A stretch of DNA of 64,000 bases from an uncultured Collinsella sp. GTDB lineage: Bacteria; Actinomycetota; Coriobacteriia; Coriobacteriales; Coriobacteriaceae. Numbering within the stretch: the first letter of the stretch is position 1; each line of letters begins with the position of its first letter. Location: contig CALLNU010000021.1 in NCBI GenBank assembly GCA_938005465.1, positions 1-64,000 on the forward strand, in the 5' to 3' direction. This document shows, in pieces, positions 19,576-27,847 of the stretch. The position numbers were made by a program, and so were the translations under genes. The notes beneath the pieces were generated by a model that was not told where the DNA came from, did not search any database, and saw only the letters and a list, made by a program, of their open reading frames with translations.

Positions 19576-19926
19576 GATATATATCGTGTCAGCTAATGCC
19601 GTGTTGACGGCGCTGAGTGGAAAAGCCGTTTTAGAGGTCTAACCAAATGCTGTCCAAAAGCTTGACGCAATTATGAGTTGGTATGCCCTAAATAAAAGTT
19701 TTCGCAGCTTAGCTATAGCATATAAATACTCAATTGCCGCACATTTGATATCGACGCATCACCATCCGACAACGAATTACGTGTCGGGAATTGGCCGAAA
19801 TCGTTCGCAATGAGTGTTCAGAATTTGTGATGGCAAATCTATCTGTGGAACGTAGGGCGGCCCCACTGCGGGGTTTCCCGCTGCGAGACCGCTCGTGATC
19901 TACGCCGGGGTTTGTCGCAGGCGTTT
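19576..19926. other. Intergenic region, no gene seen
   Basis: Low-GC promoter-like stretch (19660-19750), then a small GC hairpin (GCGGGGTTTCCCGC, 19878-19891) that could end the exonuclease transcript. No coding frame is supported. Confidence 0.4.
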
Positions 19927-20895
19927 CTACTTGGCGAATAGGTTCTTGAGGTTGAACTCGGCTTGGACGGTGCGGAGCATGAGGTCGGTGTCGTCCAGAC
20001 CCAGATGCTGCTCGCTGGCGTCGGCGGCGAGGGTTCCACGGCGGCGCGCCCAGTTTTCGAGCGCGGCGGGGGCGGACTCGCGGGGGAGCGAGCGGACGTC
20101 GGCATCCAGGCTGCGGCAGATCTGGCGCGAGTCGATGACGATGATCTTGCCGGCACGGCGTGCCTCGGCGTAACCGTCCAGGTGGATCTTGAACCAGCTG
20201 TCCTCAAAGGCGGCGTTGTGCGCCATGTACGGGTACTTCTTCATAAGCTTGAGCAGCTGCTTCTGCAGTTCCTTGTTCTCGCGGAACGGCTTTTTGCCGT
20301 CGATGTCGTCCCAGGTGATGTGGTGGATATTCGACAACGGCACATCCTCGCCGCGGTAGATGTCAGGCAGACCGCAGTAGTGCGCCTCGGCGTCGTGCGG
20401 GACGGCGTCGCTGGTGAGCTCCATGATTTCCCAACCCACATTGATGATATAACCGCGCTCGGGTGCACGGCCGGTGGTCTCGATGTCGATACCGAGCACG
20501 GTGCCCTGGATGGGCTTGCGGGCGTAGGCCACGCCGAGCGCGTCGCGGTCGCCGCGGATTTCGCGCATAACGGACGCGGCGGTGCGCTTTTGCATCTTGC
20601 CGATGGCGGCGCAGGTGTCGGCATCGGACAGGCCGCGCGAAAGCGTCGCGGGCGTCACGTTGCGCAGGCGTGCCTCGCCAATCTGGTCGCACAGGTCGCG
20701 GTTGCGGTCGGCCAGGTCGCGCACGGTGGCAAAGTCGAAGCCGGGGTCGTCCTCGGCGGTAAAGTACTCGGTCTCGAGCACCTTGAGGGCCTCTTCACCC
20801 TTCTGGCGCTCGGACTCCATGGCGCCGTGATCGCCATAGATAAACATGGGAATAAACGGCTGGCGCTCGTATTCGAGTGCTTGTGAAACGTTCAT
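19927..20895 (-). CDS. DEDDh exonuclease domain protein (DNA polymerase III epsilon-like)
   Basis: 322 residues. The C-terminal half is an RNase T/DnaQ-type 3'-5' exonuclease: GIDIETTG gives the first Asp and Glu, AHNAAFEDSWF the second block, and EQHLGLDDTDLM the His and last Asp. The N-terminal 125 residues are helical, charged and not recognised. Substrate could be DNA or RNA. ATG 20895 follows AAGGAGC. Confidence 0.85.
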   Translation of the reverse strand: MNVSQALEYERQPFIPMFIYGDHGAMESERQKGEEALKVLETEYFTAEDDPGFDFATVRDLADRNRDLCDQIGEARLRNVTPATLSRGLSDADTCAAIGKMQKRTAASVMREIRGDRDALGVAYARKPIQGTVLGIDIETTGRAPERGYIINVGWEIMELTSDAVPHDAEAHYCGLPDIYRGEDVPLSNIHHITWDDIDGKKPFRENKELQKQLLKLMKKYPYMAHNAAFEDSWFKIHLDGYAEARRAGKIIVIDSRQICRSLDADVRSLPRESAPAALENWARRRGTLAADASEQHLGLDDTDLMLRTVQAEFNLKNLFAK

Positions 20896-20964
20896 ATAAC
20901 TGCTCCTTGGATGGGCCGCGTCGTGCGGCTCAGGGTCATTAAGATGTGGCGAGATGATAGTTTA

Positions 20965-21055
20965 CCATGGGCAACTATTGGCATCGCGCCTAGGACAACT
21001 ACAATACCCTAGTTGACCGCTAGGACTTTTACAATGCTGCCGAAAGACACGAAAG
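20965..21055 (+). promoter_or_regulatory. Repeated metal-box-like elements before the putative exporter
   Basis: CATGGGCAACT (20966), CCTAGGACAACTACAATA (20990), CCCTAGTTGAC (21009) and CTAGGACTTTTACAATG (21021) form partly direct and partly inverted copies of TAGGACAACTA. The first element is shared with the region upstream of the DtxR-type gene. A Mn-responsive operator is a reasonable reading, not proven. Confidence 0.4.
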
Positions 21056-21067
21056 GTTCCATCCGTC

Positions 21068-22162
21068 ATGGATTTGCTGATTGATATTCTGCTCGACGCC
21101 GGCAAGGACACGCTCTTGCTGGTACCGTTCTTATTGGTGACATATCTGGCCCTCGAGACCCTGGAGCACGTCGCGGGCGACAGCGTTAACGGCGCCATCA
21201 AGCGCGCCGGTGCCGCGGGCCCCGTGGTTGGCTCGTTGCTGGGCATGGTGCCGCAGTGCGGCTTTTCGGCAATGGCGGCCACGCTGTACGCCGGTCGTGT
21301 CGTGACCTTGGGCACGTTGGTGGCGGTGTTCCTTTCGACCTCCGATGAGATGCTGCCGCTGTTGCTCGCCGAGCAGGTGCCCGTGCAGACCATGGCGATG
21401 CTTTTGGCTTCGAAGGCACTGATCGCGCTGGTCACGGGCTTTATCGTGGACGCCGCCATTCGCGGCCTGCGTCGTAACGCTCGCGCGCATGCGGCGATTC
21501 GCCGTACCGTGCTGGGGACCGCTGCTAATTCGGCTCATGTGAACTGCGCGCACGACGACCACAGCGGCGGTGACATCATCGACGAGGTGGCCGAGGCGGG
21601 CGTGAGCGCCGACCACATCCACGAGCTGTGCGAGCGCGACCATTGCGGTTGCGATGAAGACGAGGACGAGCACGAACACGGACACGGACATGGCCACGAT
21701 CACGGTCATGAGGGCGAACATGAACACCATGATGGTCACGGTCACTCCCATTCCCACGAGGGCGCGCCCGTCCTGTCGATCATCCGCAGCGCGATCTCGC
21801 ACACCGTGCAGGTCTCGGTATTCATTTTTCTGGTGACGCTGATTCTGGTCGCCGTGCTCGAGACCTTCGGCGAGTCCGCAATCGAGCAGTTCCTGCGCGG
21901 CAACGAGACGCTTGCGGTCCTGGGCTCGGCACTCGTCGGCCTGATCCCCAACTGCTCGGCTAGTGTCGTTATCACGCAGCTGTACCTGGAGGGCGCGCTA
22001 CAGCTGGCGCCGATGCTCGCCGGCACGCTCATTTCCGCCGGCGTGGGCTACCTGGTGCTGTTCCGCACCAACCGCAGCGCCCGCGAAAACGTCCTGTTCC
22101 TGATCATGATGTACGTCATCGGTGCCGGCTGGGGCCTCATCCTATCCGCCTTCGGCCTCTAA
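21068..22162 (+). CDS. Putative 10-TM heavy-metal or manganese exporter (ArsP_2-like)
   Basis: 364 residues in two membrane halves. The first (1-135) contains MVPQCGFSAM and the second (240-364) LIPNCSASVVITQLYLEG, the paired motifs of the ArsP_2 / putative manganese transporter family. The cytoplasmic loop between them (about 155-235) holds more than twenty histidines in HEHGHGHGHDHGH-type runs, plus CERDHCGC, a likely metal sensor or buffer. A DtxR/MntR-type regulator lies 6 kb upstream and shares a promoter motif. Manganese or another divalent metal is more likely than arsenic, by family and context. Confidence 0.8.
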   Translation: MDLLIDILLDAGKDTLLLVPFLLVTYLALETLEHVAGDSVNGAIKRAGAAGPVVGSLLGMVPQCGFSAMAATLYAGRVVTLGTLVAVFLSTSDEMLPLLLAEQVPVQTMAMLLASKALIALVTGFIVDAAIRGLRRNARAHAAIRRTVLGTAANSAHVNCAHDDHSGGDIIDEVAEAGVSADHIHELCERDHCGCDEDEDEHEHGHGHGHDHGHEGEHEHHDGHGHSHSHEGAPVLSIIRSAISHTVQVSVFIFLVTLILVAVLETFGESAIEQFLRGNETLAVLGSALVGLIPNCSASVVITQLYLEGALQLAPMLAGTLISAGVGYLVLFRTNRSARENVLFLIMMYVIGAGWGLILSAFGL

Positions 22163-22170
22163 GTGGGCCT

Positions 22171-22252
22171 AACAAAACGGGCTTCAAAATAGCCATGCTC
22201 GGCGCCTGCACAATGCGGCGACGCATGGCATTTTGAAGCCCGTTTTTTGTTG
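22171..22252. terminator. Long palindromic terminator between convergent genes
   Basis: Arms AACAAAACGGGCTTCAAAAT + AGCCATGC and GCATGGC + ATTTTGAAGCCCGTTTTTTGTT around a 24-nt loop. A T-run exists on both strands, so it can serve both the exporter gene and yaiI. Confidence 0.88.
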
Positions 22253-22329
22253 AGCCATGGATTTTGAGCGCTCATACCGCCCAAAGCAAAAAAGCAGATT
22301 TCCGGGCATGTCCCAAAAATCTACCTTGG

Positions 22330-22812
22330 TTAGCGCAGCAGCTCGGTGAGTTTGCGCTTAAAGCGAGCCCGGTCTTCGCTGGTAAATGCCGCCGGTCCGC
22401 GAGTGCGTCCCCCGGCGCGGCGTACCTTCTTTTCCTCGTGGCGAATAAACAGCTGCATGTCGATAGTCGCCTTGTCGTACACGCGCCCGCGCACGCCGAT
22501 GGCGGCGGCATCGCGCCCGAGCACCATGCTCGCCAAGCCAATGTCCTGCGTCACGACCACGTCGCCCGCCTGCAGGCGTTCGACAATGGCAAAGTCGGCG
22601 CTGTCGGCGCCCACGCTCACATCGAGCGTCGTGACCCAAAATCCGCGTCGCGCGTGCTCAGCATCGCGCGGGTCGTCGCGGCGAATGTGCCGTTCTAGGT
22701 TTTGCGTGCTGTTGCCGGCGATAACAACGGCGACGCCCGCCCGCCGCGCGCAGTCAATCGACTCGCGCGTGACCGGGCAGGCGTCTGCATCAATAAAGAG
22801 CGTTCGTGGCAT
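22330..22812 (-). CDS. YaiI/YqxD family protein (DUF188, PIN-like)
   Basis: 160 residues. The N-terminus LFIDADACPVTR and the later ADFAIVERLQAGDVVVTQDIGLAS carry the acidic residues of the family, which has a PIN-nuclease-like fold; activity is not established. The protein is cytoplasmic. The start codon abuts the stop of the upstream membrane-protein gene, so the two form an operon on the minus strand. Confidence 0.92.
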   Translation of the reverse strand: MPRTLFIDADACPVTRESIDCARRAGVAVVIAGNSTQNLERHIRRDDPRDAEHARRGFWVTTLDVSVGADSADFAIVERLQAGDVVVTQDIGLASMVLGRDAAAIGVRGRVYDKATIDMQLFIRHEEKKVRRAGGRTRGPAAFTSEDRARFKRKLTELLR

Positions 22813-23415
22813 CTAGTGCACCAGTTTGCCAAATTGAATAGCACGAACAATCAGCGTTACGCCAAACACCAGCAGTGCGGCGCCGCTAAAGATGACGAGC
22901 ATCTTGGCCGACCACAGCGGATAGATAAACACGAACATGCCGGCGATGATGGAGAGTGCGCCGCTCAGGATGGCGAGGGCGCGGTTGGACGAAAGCTCGG
23001 ACTCCAGAATGGACATGACACCTTCGACAATCCAGCCAAAGCCGGCCACGATAACCACCATCGTGGTGAGCGTCGCGGTCGAGAAGGCCTGGTTGCGCAG
23101 GATTATGGCGCCGCCCAAGATAATGAGTAGGTTGGAGATGATGCTCGTCACGCGCCAGCCGGTGGGCAGCAGCGGCTCAAAAATGGCAGTGAACAGCCTG
23201 ATGGCAGCAGTGATTACAAAGTAAAAACCCAGGACAGTCGTCAAAAAGACGAGGGACTTGGCGGGCGCAAACAGCAGTGCGATGCCGGCGACGAGCGCCA
23301 AGACGCCCGTGATGGCGTAAATCCAGCGTACGGCCTTGACGGCTTTGCCCGCCATGCTTTTCTCGTCAAATCCAAACTGGCTCGATTTTTGGTCATCGTT
23401 CTTAAAGATGCCCAT
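22813..23415 (-). CDS. HdeD/DUF308 family membrane protein
   Basis: 200 residues with six predicted hydrophobic segments arranged as three pairs, and the LLIILGGAIIL / GFGWIVEGVMSI pattern of HdeD-like proteins. HdeD is linked to acid resistance in Escherichia coli; the role elsewhere is unknown. ATG 23415 follows GGAAAGGAGAC, which excludes the 12-codon upstream extension. Cotranscribed with yaiI. Confidence 0.85.
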   Translation of the reverse strand: MGIFKNDDQKSSQFGFDEKSMAGKAVKAVRWIYAITGVLALVAGIALLFAPAKSLVFLTTVLGFYFVITAAIRLFTAIFEPLLPTGWRVTSIISNLLIILGGAIILRNQAFSTATLTTMVVIVAGFGWIVEGVMSILESELSSNRALAILSGALSIIAGMFVFIYPLWSAKMLVIFSGAALLVFGVTLIVRAIQFGKLVH

Positions 23416-23603
23416 AATGTCTCCTTTCCGTGCGGCGTAAGCCTTGATCATTACAACCAGTATCGCCTAAAGGCGCTGGCGTATGGGTCGGGGAGGGCGA
23501 AACGTAACCCAAAGGCCCCGAATTGTTTCCGTTGTTCCCCACGTCGCGATTTTCTATTCAACAGGTGTAGAACATTGCAGCCCTGTTCGTTATTGCCTAC
23601 GTT

Positions 23604-23622
23604 TTAGGTTAGATTTTCCTAA
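23604..23622 (+). promoter_or_regulatory. DtxR/IdeR-type iron-box-like site
   Basis: TTAGGTTAGATTTTCCTAA matches the DtxR consensus (TTAGGTTAGSCTAACCTAA) perfectly in the left half and at six of nine positions in the right. It lies 28 nt before the nitroreductase start. Confidence 0.5.
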
Positions 23623-23650
23623 GAACAATTGCCCGAAATTGGGGGTCCCT

Positions 23651-24322
23651 ATGAACGAAGCAGTTCCCGCAGCGCCGGTAAGCGCTGAGTCGATGGCAAA
23701 GCAGGGTTGCGAAAAGCTCGGCTTGGACGCGTTTGATGCGTTGGTTCGCTGCGCCCGCACGTGCCGTCGCTTTGACGAGTCCATGCGCGTGCCGCGTGAG
23801 CTTTTGCTCGAGCTGGCGGAGCTGGCGCACCTGACTCCCTGTGGTGCCAATGCTCAGCGTCTGCGTTTTCATGTGGTAAGCGGTGCAGAGGACTGCGCGC
23901 GTGTATTTGACGAGCTTGCATGGGCCGGTGCGCTCAAGGATTGGCCGGGTCCCGATGAGGGCGAGCGCCCGACCGGCTACATCGCGATTCTTGCTGAGCG
24001 CGCCGTTCCGGGTAAGCCCGCCGCTCCCATTACCGAGGTCGACACGGGCATTGCCGCGCAGACGATGATGCTTGCCGCCCGCAGCGCCACGCCCGAGGTG
24101 GCAGCCTGCATGTTCAAGGCCTTTACGCCCCACGCGATCGATGCCATGGGGCTCGATAACGACAAGTATGAGCTCAAGCTGATCATGGCGTTTGGCGTTC
24201 CGGCCGAGACACAGGTGATCGATGCGATCGATTCCAACCCCGACGGCTCCATCAATTATTGGCGCGACGAGGCGCAGGTGCACCACGTACCCAAGCGTTC
24301 GCTCGCCGACGTGCTGGTGTAG
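23651..24322 (+). CDS. Nitroreductase family protein
   Basis: 223 residues of the FMN-dependent nitroreductase fold. CARTCRRFDESMRVPRELL is the N-terminal FMN-binding arginine block, LTPCGANAQRLRFHVV the Asn/Gln region, and IAAQTMMLAARSATPEVAACMF the dimer and flavin segment. The C-terminal GKxPxE motif of many relatives is replaced by VPKRSLADVLV. ATG 23651 is close to GGGGG. A DtxR-type site lies in the promoter region, suggesting a link to iron or redox state. Confidence 0.85.
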   Translation: MNEAVPAAPVSAESMAKQGCEKLGLDAFDALVRCARTCRRFDESMRVPRELLLELAELAHLTPCGANAQRLRFHVVSGAEDCARVFDELAWAGALKDWPGPDEGERPTGYIAILAERAVPGKPAAPITEVDTGIAAQTMMLAARSATPEVAACMFKAFTPHAIDAMGLDNDKYELKLIMAFGVPAETQVIDAIDSNPDGSINYWRDEAQVHHVPKRSLADVLV

Positions 24323-24350
24323 TTGAGTGTCACCGCGGTGTGATCCAGCG

Positions 24351-24390
24351 GTAAACCACCGCAAAGGTGCCTGTCCCCTTTGTGGTGGTA
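24351..24390. repeat. Palindromic repeat, family A copy 2
   Basis: TAAACCACCGCAAAGGTGCC followed by TGTCCCCTTTGTGGTGGTA. Lies between the nitroreductase and histidine phosphatase genes. Its T-run is weak. Confidence 0.8.
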
Positions 24391-24404
24391 CGAGGGGAGG
24401 GTGT

Positions 24405-24947
24405 GTGGCAGATCTGTATTTGGTGCGGCATGGGCAGACTGAGCTCAATGTGCAGAGCATTTTGCAGGGCTGGCACGATTCGCCGCTTACGGCGCGCGGG
24501 CGTCAGCAAGCGCTGGCGACGCGCGCGGCGTTTGAGGCGCGCGGCGTGGCCTTTGATCATGTGTATTCCTCGCCGTTGGGCCGGGCGCGGCATACGGCCG
24601 AGCTTATCGTTGGCGAGGGCCGTTCCATAGAGCTGGTCGATGACCTGCGTGAGTGGCATTTTGGCTCGCTGGAGGGCACATCAAATCGCGAGATGCCGCC
24701 GCAGCCCTGGGGTGATTATCCGGTTGCCTTTGGTGGCGAGTCGGAAAGTGAGCTTCAGTCGCGCATGGTCGCGGCGCTGTCCCGCATCATGGCCAGGCCG
24801 CAGCACGACTGCGTGCTGGCGGTTTCCCACGGCTCAGCCTGCCAGGAGTTTCTTGAGTATGTGACTGGCGAGGGGGAGCTACCCGACAACGGTGCCGTGC
24901 TTCATTTTGGCTATTGCGACGGGGCGTTTTCGCTCTTGGGTTGGTAA
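24405..24947 (+). CDS. Histidine phosphatase family protein, copy 1
   Basis: 180 residues. LYLVRHGQTELN supplies the phosphorylated histidine, YSSPLGRARHTAE the RHG-family second arginine, and LAVSHGSAC the second His. GTG 24405 behind GGGGAGGG is the sensible start; the upstream ATG frame runs through repeat copy 2 and is an artefact. Substrate is unknown. The next gene, 17 nt on, is a paralogue. Confidence 0.88.
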   Translation: MADLYLVRHGQTELNVQSILQGWHDSPLTARGRQQALATRAAFEARGVAFDHVYSSPLGRARHTAELIVGEGRSIELVDDLREWHFGSLEGTSNREMPPQPWGDYPVAFGGESESELQSRMVAALSRIMARPQHDCVLAVSHGSACQEFLEYVTGEGELPDNGAVLHFGYCDGAFSLLGW

Positions 24948-24964
24948 CGAACGAAAGGACCCCT

Positions 24965-25600
24965 ATGAATAAAGATCTGTATCTGGTCCGTCATGGACAG
25001 ACGATATTCAACCTTAAGCGTATCATTCAGGGGTGGAGTGACTCGCCGCTTACGCAGTTGGGTTGCGACCAGGCGGCGCGCGCCGGCATGTTTTTACGTG
25101 CGCGTGGCATTGAGCCCGATCATGCCTACACCTCCACGCTTCATCGCACCGAGCAGACTATCGCCAACTTGTGGCCGGGCTTGGCGTACGAGCGCCTGGA
25201 CGGTCTGCGCGAGTGGTTCTTTGGCGACTTTGAGGCCGAGCGCGTGATGCTTATGCCCGAGCGCCCGTGGCGCGACTTCTATTGCCAGTTTGGCGGCGAG
25301 GGCCAGATGCAGGTGCGCGAGCGCATGGTGGCGACGCTGACCGATCTTATGCGACGCCCGGACCACGAGTGCGTGCTCGCGGTGAGCCACGGATCGGCCA
25401 TCAAGGAGTTCATGGACCATACCAAGGGTGCGGCGGCCGACGAGCGCGATCGCGTGCTGGGCAACTGCTCGGTGCTGCACTTTGCGTTTGATGATGCGAC
25501 GGATACGTTTGAACTGGTTGAGATTTTTACGCAGGAAGACTACGCGCGCGAGCTGGGGCTTGAACCGCTTGTGGCTACTGCAGGTCCGCAGCGCGGATAA
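24965..25600 (+). CDS. Histidine phosphatase family protein, copy 2
   Basis: 211 residues, paralogous to the previous gene: LYLVRHGQTIFN, YTSTLHRTEQTI, LREWFFGDFEAE and VLAVSHGSAIKEF. It is longer at the C-terminus by about 20 residues. RBS GAAAGGA precedes ATG 24965. The pair is one transcript closed by the hairpin at 25648. The substrate cannot be inferred. Confidence 0.88.
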   Translation: MNKDLYLVRHGQTIFNLKRIIQGWSDSPLTQLGCDQAARAGMFLRARGIEPDHAYTSTLHRTEQTIANLWPGLAYERLDGLREWFFGDFEAERVMLMPERPWRDFYCQFGGEGQMQVRERMVATLTDLMRRPDHECVLAVSHGSAIKEFMDHTKGAAADERDRVLGNCSVLHFAFDDATDTFELVEIFTQEDYARELGLEPLVATAGPQRG

Positions 25601-25647
25601 CGCGAGCGCGGCGGCACGGGTCGCCGACATAATTTCTCGACGCAAAA

Positions 25648-25690
25648 GGGGCGGAGATGCATGTACCTGCTGCATCTTCGCCCCCTGTTT
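25648..25690 (+). terminator. Intrinsic terminator of the histidine phosphatase pair
   Basis: Stem GGGGCGGAGATGCA / TGCATCTTCGCCCC with loop TGTACCTGC, then TGTTTGTT. Flanking A-tracts allow use from the opposite strand. Confidence 0.8.
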
Positions 25691-25729
25691 GTTGAGCTGC
25701 CGATTTTTGTGCTGCGCGGTCTGGTCTTG

Positions 25730-26410
25730 CTAGAACCGCGCGACTTGGTGCGTGAGCAGACCCGTCGGAACCTGCGGCGCGGCGCCGGCGATCTGCGCGG
25801 CGGGGAACAGTGCGGCTACAGCAAAGTTGAACGGCTCTTTGCCCGTGTAGGTGCCGGCAGCATGGGCATCGTCGGCCAGGAGCTGTGATGCCTCGACTAG
25901 TGCGGCAGCGTAGGCAGGGTCGTCGGCCAGTGCCGGATCCGGCGCCTGGTCGAGCATGGCACGGATGGCGCCGACGGCGTCCTCGCGCTTGACCTCCCAC
26001 ACGCGGTGCGTAATGCCCGCGGGGTCGGTGACGGCGTAGAGCGAGGCGCCCTCTTTGGCAGCGCCCAGGATGATGTCCATGACGGGCGACGCCTCGTAGG
26101 CGAGCGTTACGGGACGGGGCTGTACCTTGAGGTCGGCGAATGCGCGCGCAGCGGCGGCCGTATCGGCGGCAACCGCGTCGCCGCCCGCCAGCGCACCAAC
26201 CGGGCAGATCGCCACAACGCCCGTCACGCGCCCCGGCTCCCCCGAGCATTCGTACACGTAATACGCCGCACCCGGGTCCTTGAGCATCAGGCCATCGGCA
26301 ATGGCTCCGCGCAGAGCATCGTTGCCGCTCAGGATGCTGCCCATTGCAGGCAGCGCCTCGAGCACGCGGTCCTGAGCCGGGCGGATGCAGGGAAACGGAA
26401 GTGCTTTCAT
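25730..26410 (-). CDS. DUF1015-like protein
   Basis: 226 residues, cytoplasmic. ADGLMLKDPGAAYYVYE, VTGVVAICPV, PVTLAYEASPVMD and GITHRVWEV follow the order of conserved blocks in DUF1015 proteins, but the protein is about half the family's usual length of roughly 400 residues. The function of DUF1015 is unknown; it often neighbours serine biosynthesis genes, as here with serA and serC 1.5 kb away. The protein is very rich in alanine. Assignment rests on motif order only. Confidence 0.6.
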   Translation of the reverse strand: MKALPFPCIRPAQDRVLEALPAMGSILSGNDALRGAIADGLMLKDPGAAYYVYECSGEPGRVTGVVAICPVGALAGGDAVAADTAAAARAFADLKVQPRPVTLAYEASPVMDIILGAAKEGASLYAVTDPAGITHRVWEVKREDAVGAIRAMLDQAPDPALADDPAYAAALVEASQLLADDAHAAGTYTGKEPFNFAVAALFPAAQIAGAAPQVPTGLLTHQVARF

Positions 26411-26449
26411 GGGCGGTCCTAACGCACGAGTCGGTTTGTTCGCGGCTTA

Positions 26450-27670
26450 TTATGCCCCAACTTGGCCGCTCGCGTCCCAGAGCACGTTATCGGCGAGCGC
26501 GATTAGCACCTGCTGACAACGAACGATATCGGCGTGGGGCACATATTCGTTGGGCTTGTGCGCGAGCGCGAGCGACCCGGGACCGTAGCTCATGCAATTG
26601 CGGTTACCTGTCTTGCCGGCAATGACGGCGGTGTCGGTGTAGCCGGTAAAGAAGCCGACGGTCGTGTCCGCGTCCGTCACGTCATCGGCGGCACGCTTGA
26701 GCGCTGCTAGAAGGGGAGAGTTCGGGTCGCGCTCGATGGCGGGGCGGTCGCCCGTCACGGTGTAGCTGCCATGGCAACCGGGAACGGCGGCTTCGGCGAC
26801 GGCGATGGCCTGCTCTACCATGCGCGTCGCGGCGGCCGTATCGGTCGGCGGGGTCAGGCGCATGTCGACCCAGACTTTGGCGCGGTCGGGTACGACGTAG
26901 GGGCGATATCCGCCCTCGATTTGGCCAAACGTGATGGTCGAAGGCCCCAGCTCATCGTGCGCGGGCAGCGCCACAAACGCTCGACGGAGCGAACACACGA
27001 CCTCGGCCATGGCGGCGACGGCATCCGCGCCCTTCCAGGGCTGGCTCGCATGCGCCGTCACGCCGGCCATTTCAATCTCGAACCACGTACGCCCCTTGTG
27101 CGCCACCTGGATTTGTCCGTCGGTAGGCTCGGTGTCCAGCACCCATTCACGCGGGCCGACCCAGCCAGCATCGATCGCGGCCTCTGAGCCGCGCATAAAA
27201 TCTTCTTCGTCGACCGAGCAGATGAGCGAAAAGCCGCGGCGGGGCAGCGCGCCATCCGCCACCACGCGCTCGAGCGTATGGACCAGTGCGGCAATGGCGC
27301 AGGCCAGGCCACCCTTCATGTCGCAGGCGCCACGGCCATAGAGTTTGTCGTTACGCACAACCGTCCCGAGCGGCGGAATGTCCGCGTCCCAGCCATCGCC
27401 CAAGGTAACGGTATCCATGTGGCAGATGTAGACGAGCCGTGGCTCGTCGCTTTGGCCCGGCACGGTGACCATAAGGTTGCGGCGCCCGGGGAGTACTTCG
27501 AGCTCTGCAATTTGCACGGCATCGAGTACCGGATGGCTCAGCTGCGCTAACCGTTCCTCAACCAACGCTTTGATATAGCGTTCAATCTCGCCCTCATACG
27601 CACCTGGGTCGGAACTGTCGATCCGCACGAGTCCTTGCGTAAGCCGCCAAGCAAAATCTGTATCAACCAT
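26450..27670 (-). CDS. M20 family peptidase/deacylase (ArgE/DapE-like)
   Basis: 406 residues. YICHMDTVTLGDGW gives the metal-binding His and Asp, LYGRGACDMKGGLA the bridging Asp, and SVDEEDFMRG the Glu pair. The dimerisation domain lies in the middle, and the last ligand His is in LALAHKPNEYV. ATG 27670 follows GAGGTGCC; a longer frame exists but without a ribosome site. The substrate could be an N-acyl amino acid, peptide or succinyl-diaminopimelate. The enzyme is distinct from the dipeptidase at 6177. Confidence 0.85.
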   Translation of the reverse strand: MVDTDFAWRLTQGLVRIDSSDPGAYEGEIERYIKALVEERLAQLSHPVLDAVQIAELEVLPGRRNLMVTVPGQSDEPRLVYICHMDTVTLGDGWDADIPPLGTVVRNDKLYGRGACDMKGGLACAIAALVHTLERVVADGALPRRGFSLICSVDEEDFMRGSEAAIDAGWVGPREWVLDTEPTDGQIQVAHKGRTWFEIEMAGVTAHASQPWKGADAVAAMAEVVCSLRRAFVALPAHDELGPSTITFGQIEGGYRPYVVPDRAKVWVDMRLTPPTDTAAATRMVEQAIAVAEAAVPGCHGSYTVTGDRPAIERDPNSPLLAALKRAADDVTDADTTVGFFTGYTDTAVIAGKTGNRNCMSYGPGSLALAHKPNEYVPHADIVRCQQVLIALADNVLWDASGQVGA

Positions 27671-27748
27671 AGGCACCTCACATATAGTTAGGTCAACATA
27701 CAGATTGTATGACAAGAAGCGGCTCGGTGCATTTAATGGAGCGCTCAC

Positions 27749-27786
27749 AAAAACGGGGGCGCCTCTCGTGCGAAAGGCGCCCCCGT
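27749..27786 (-). terminator. Intrinsic terminator of the serC-serA transcript
   Basis: On the minus strand CGGGGGCGCC / GGCGCCCCCG is followed by TTTTT. A second small hairpin (GACGGGCAG/CTGCCCGTC) lies nearer the serA stop, about 27803-27834. Confidence 0.85.
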
Positions 27787-27847
27787 GGGCATTCAATGTC
27801 AGTGACGGGCAGGCCACATGGGGAACTGCCCGTCAGATCAGCCGGCG

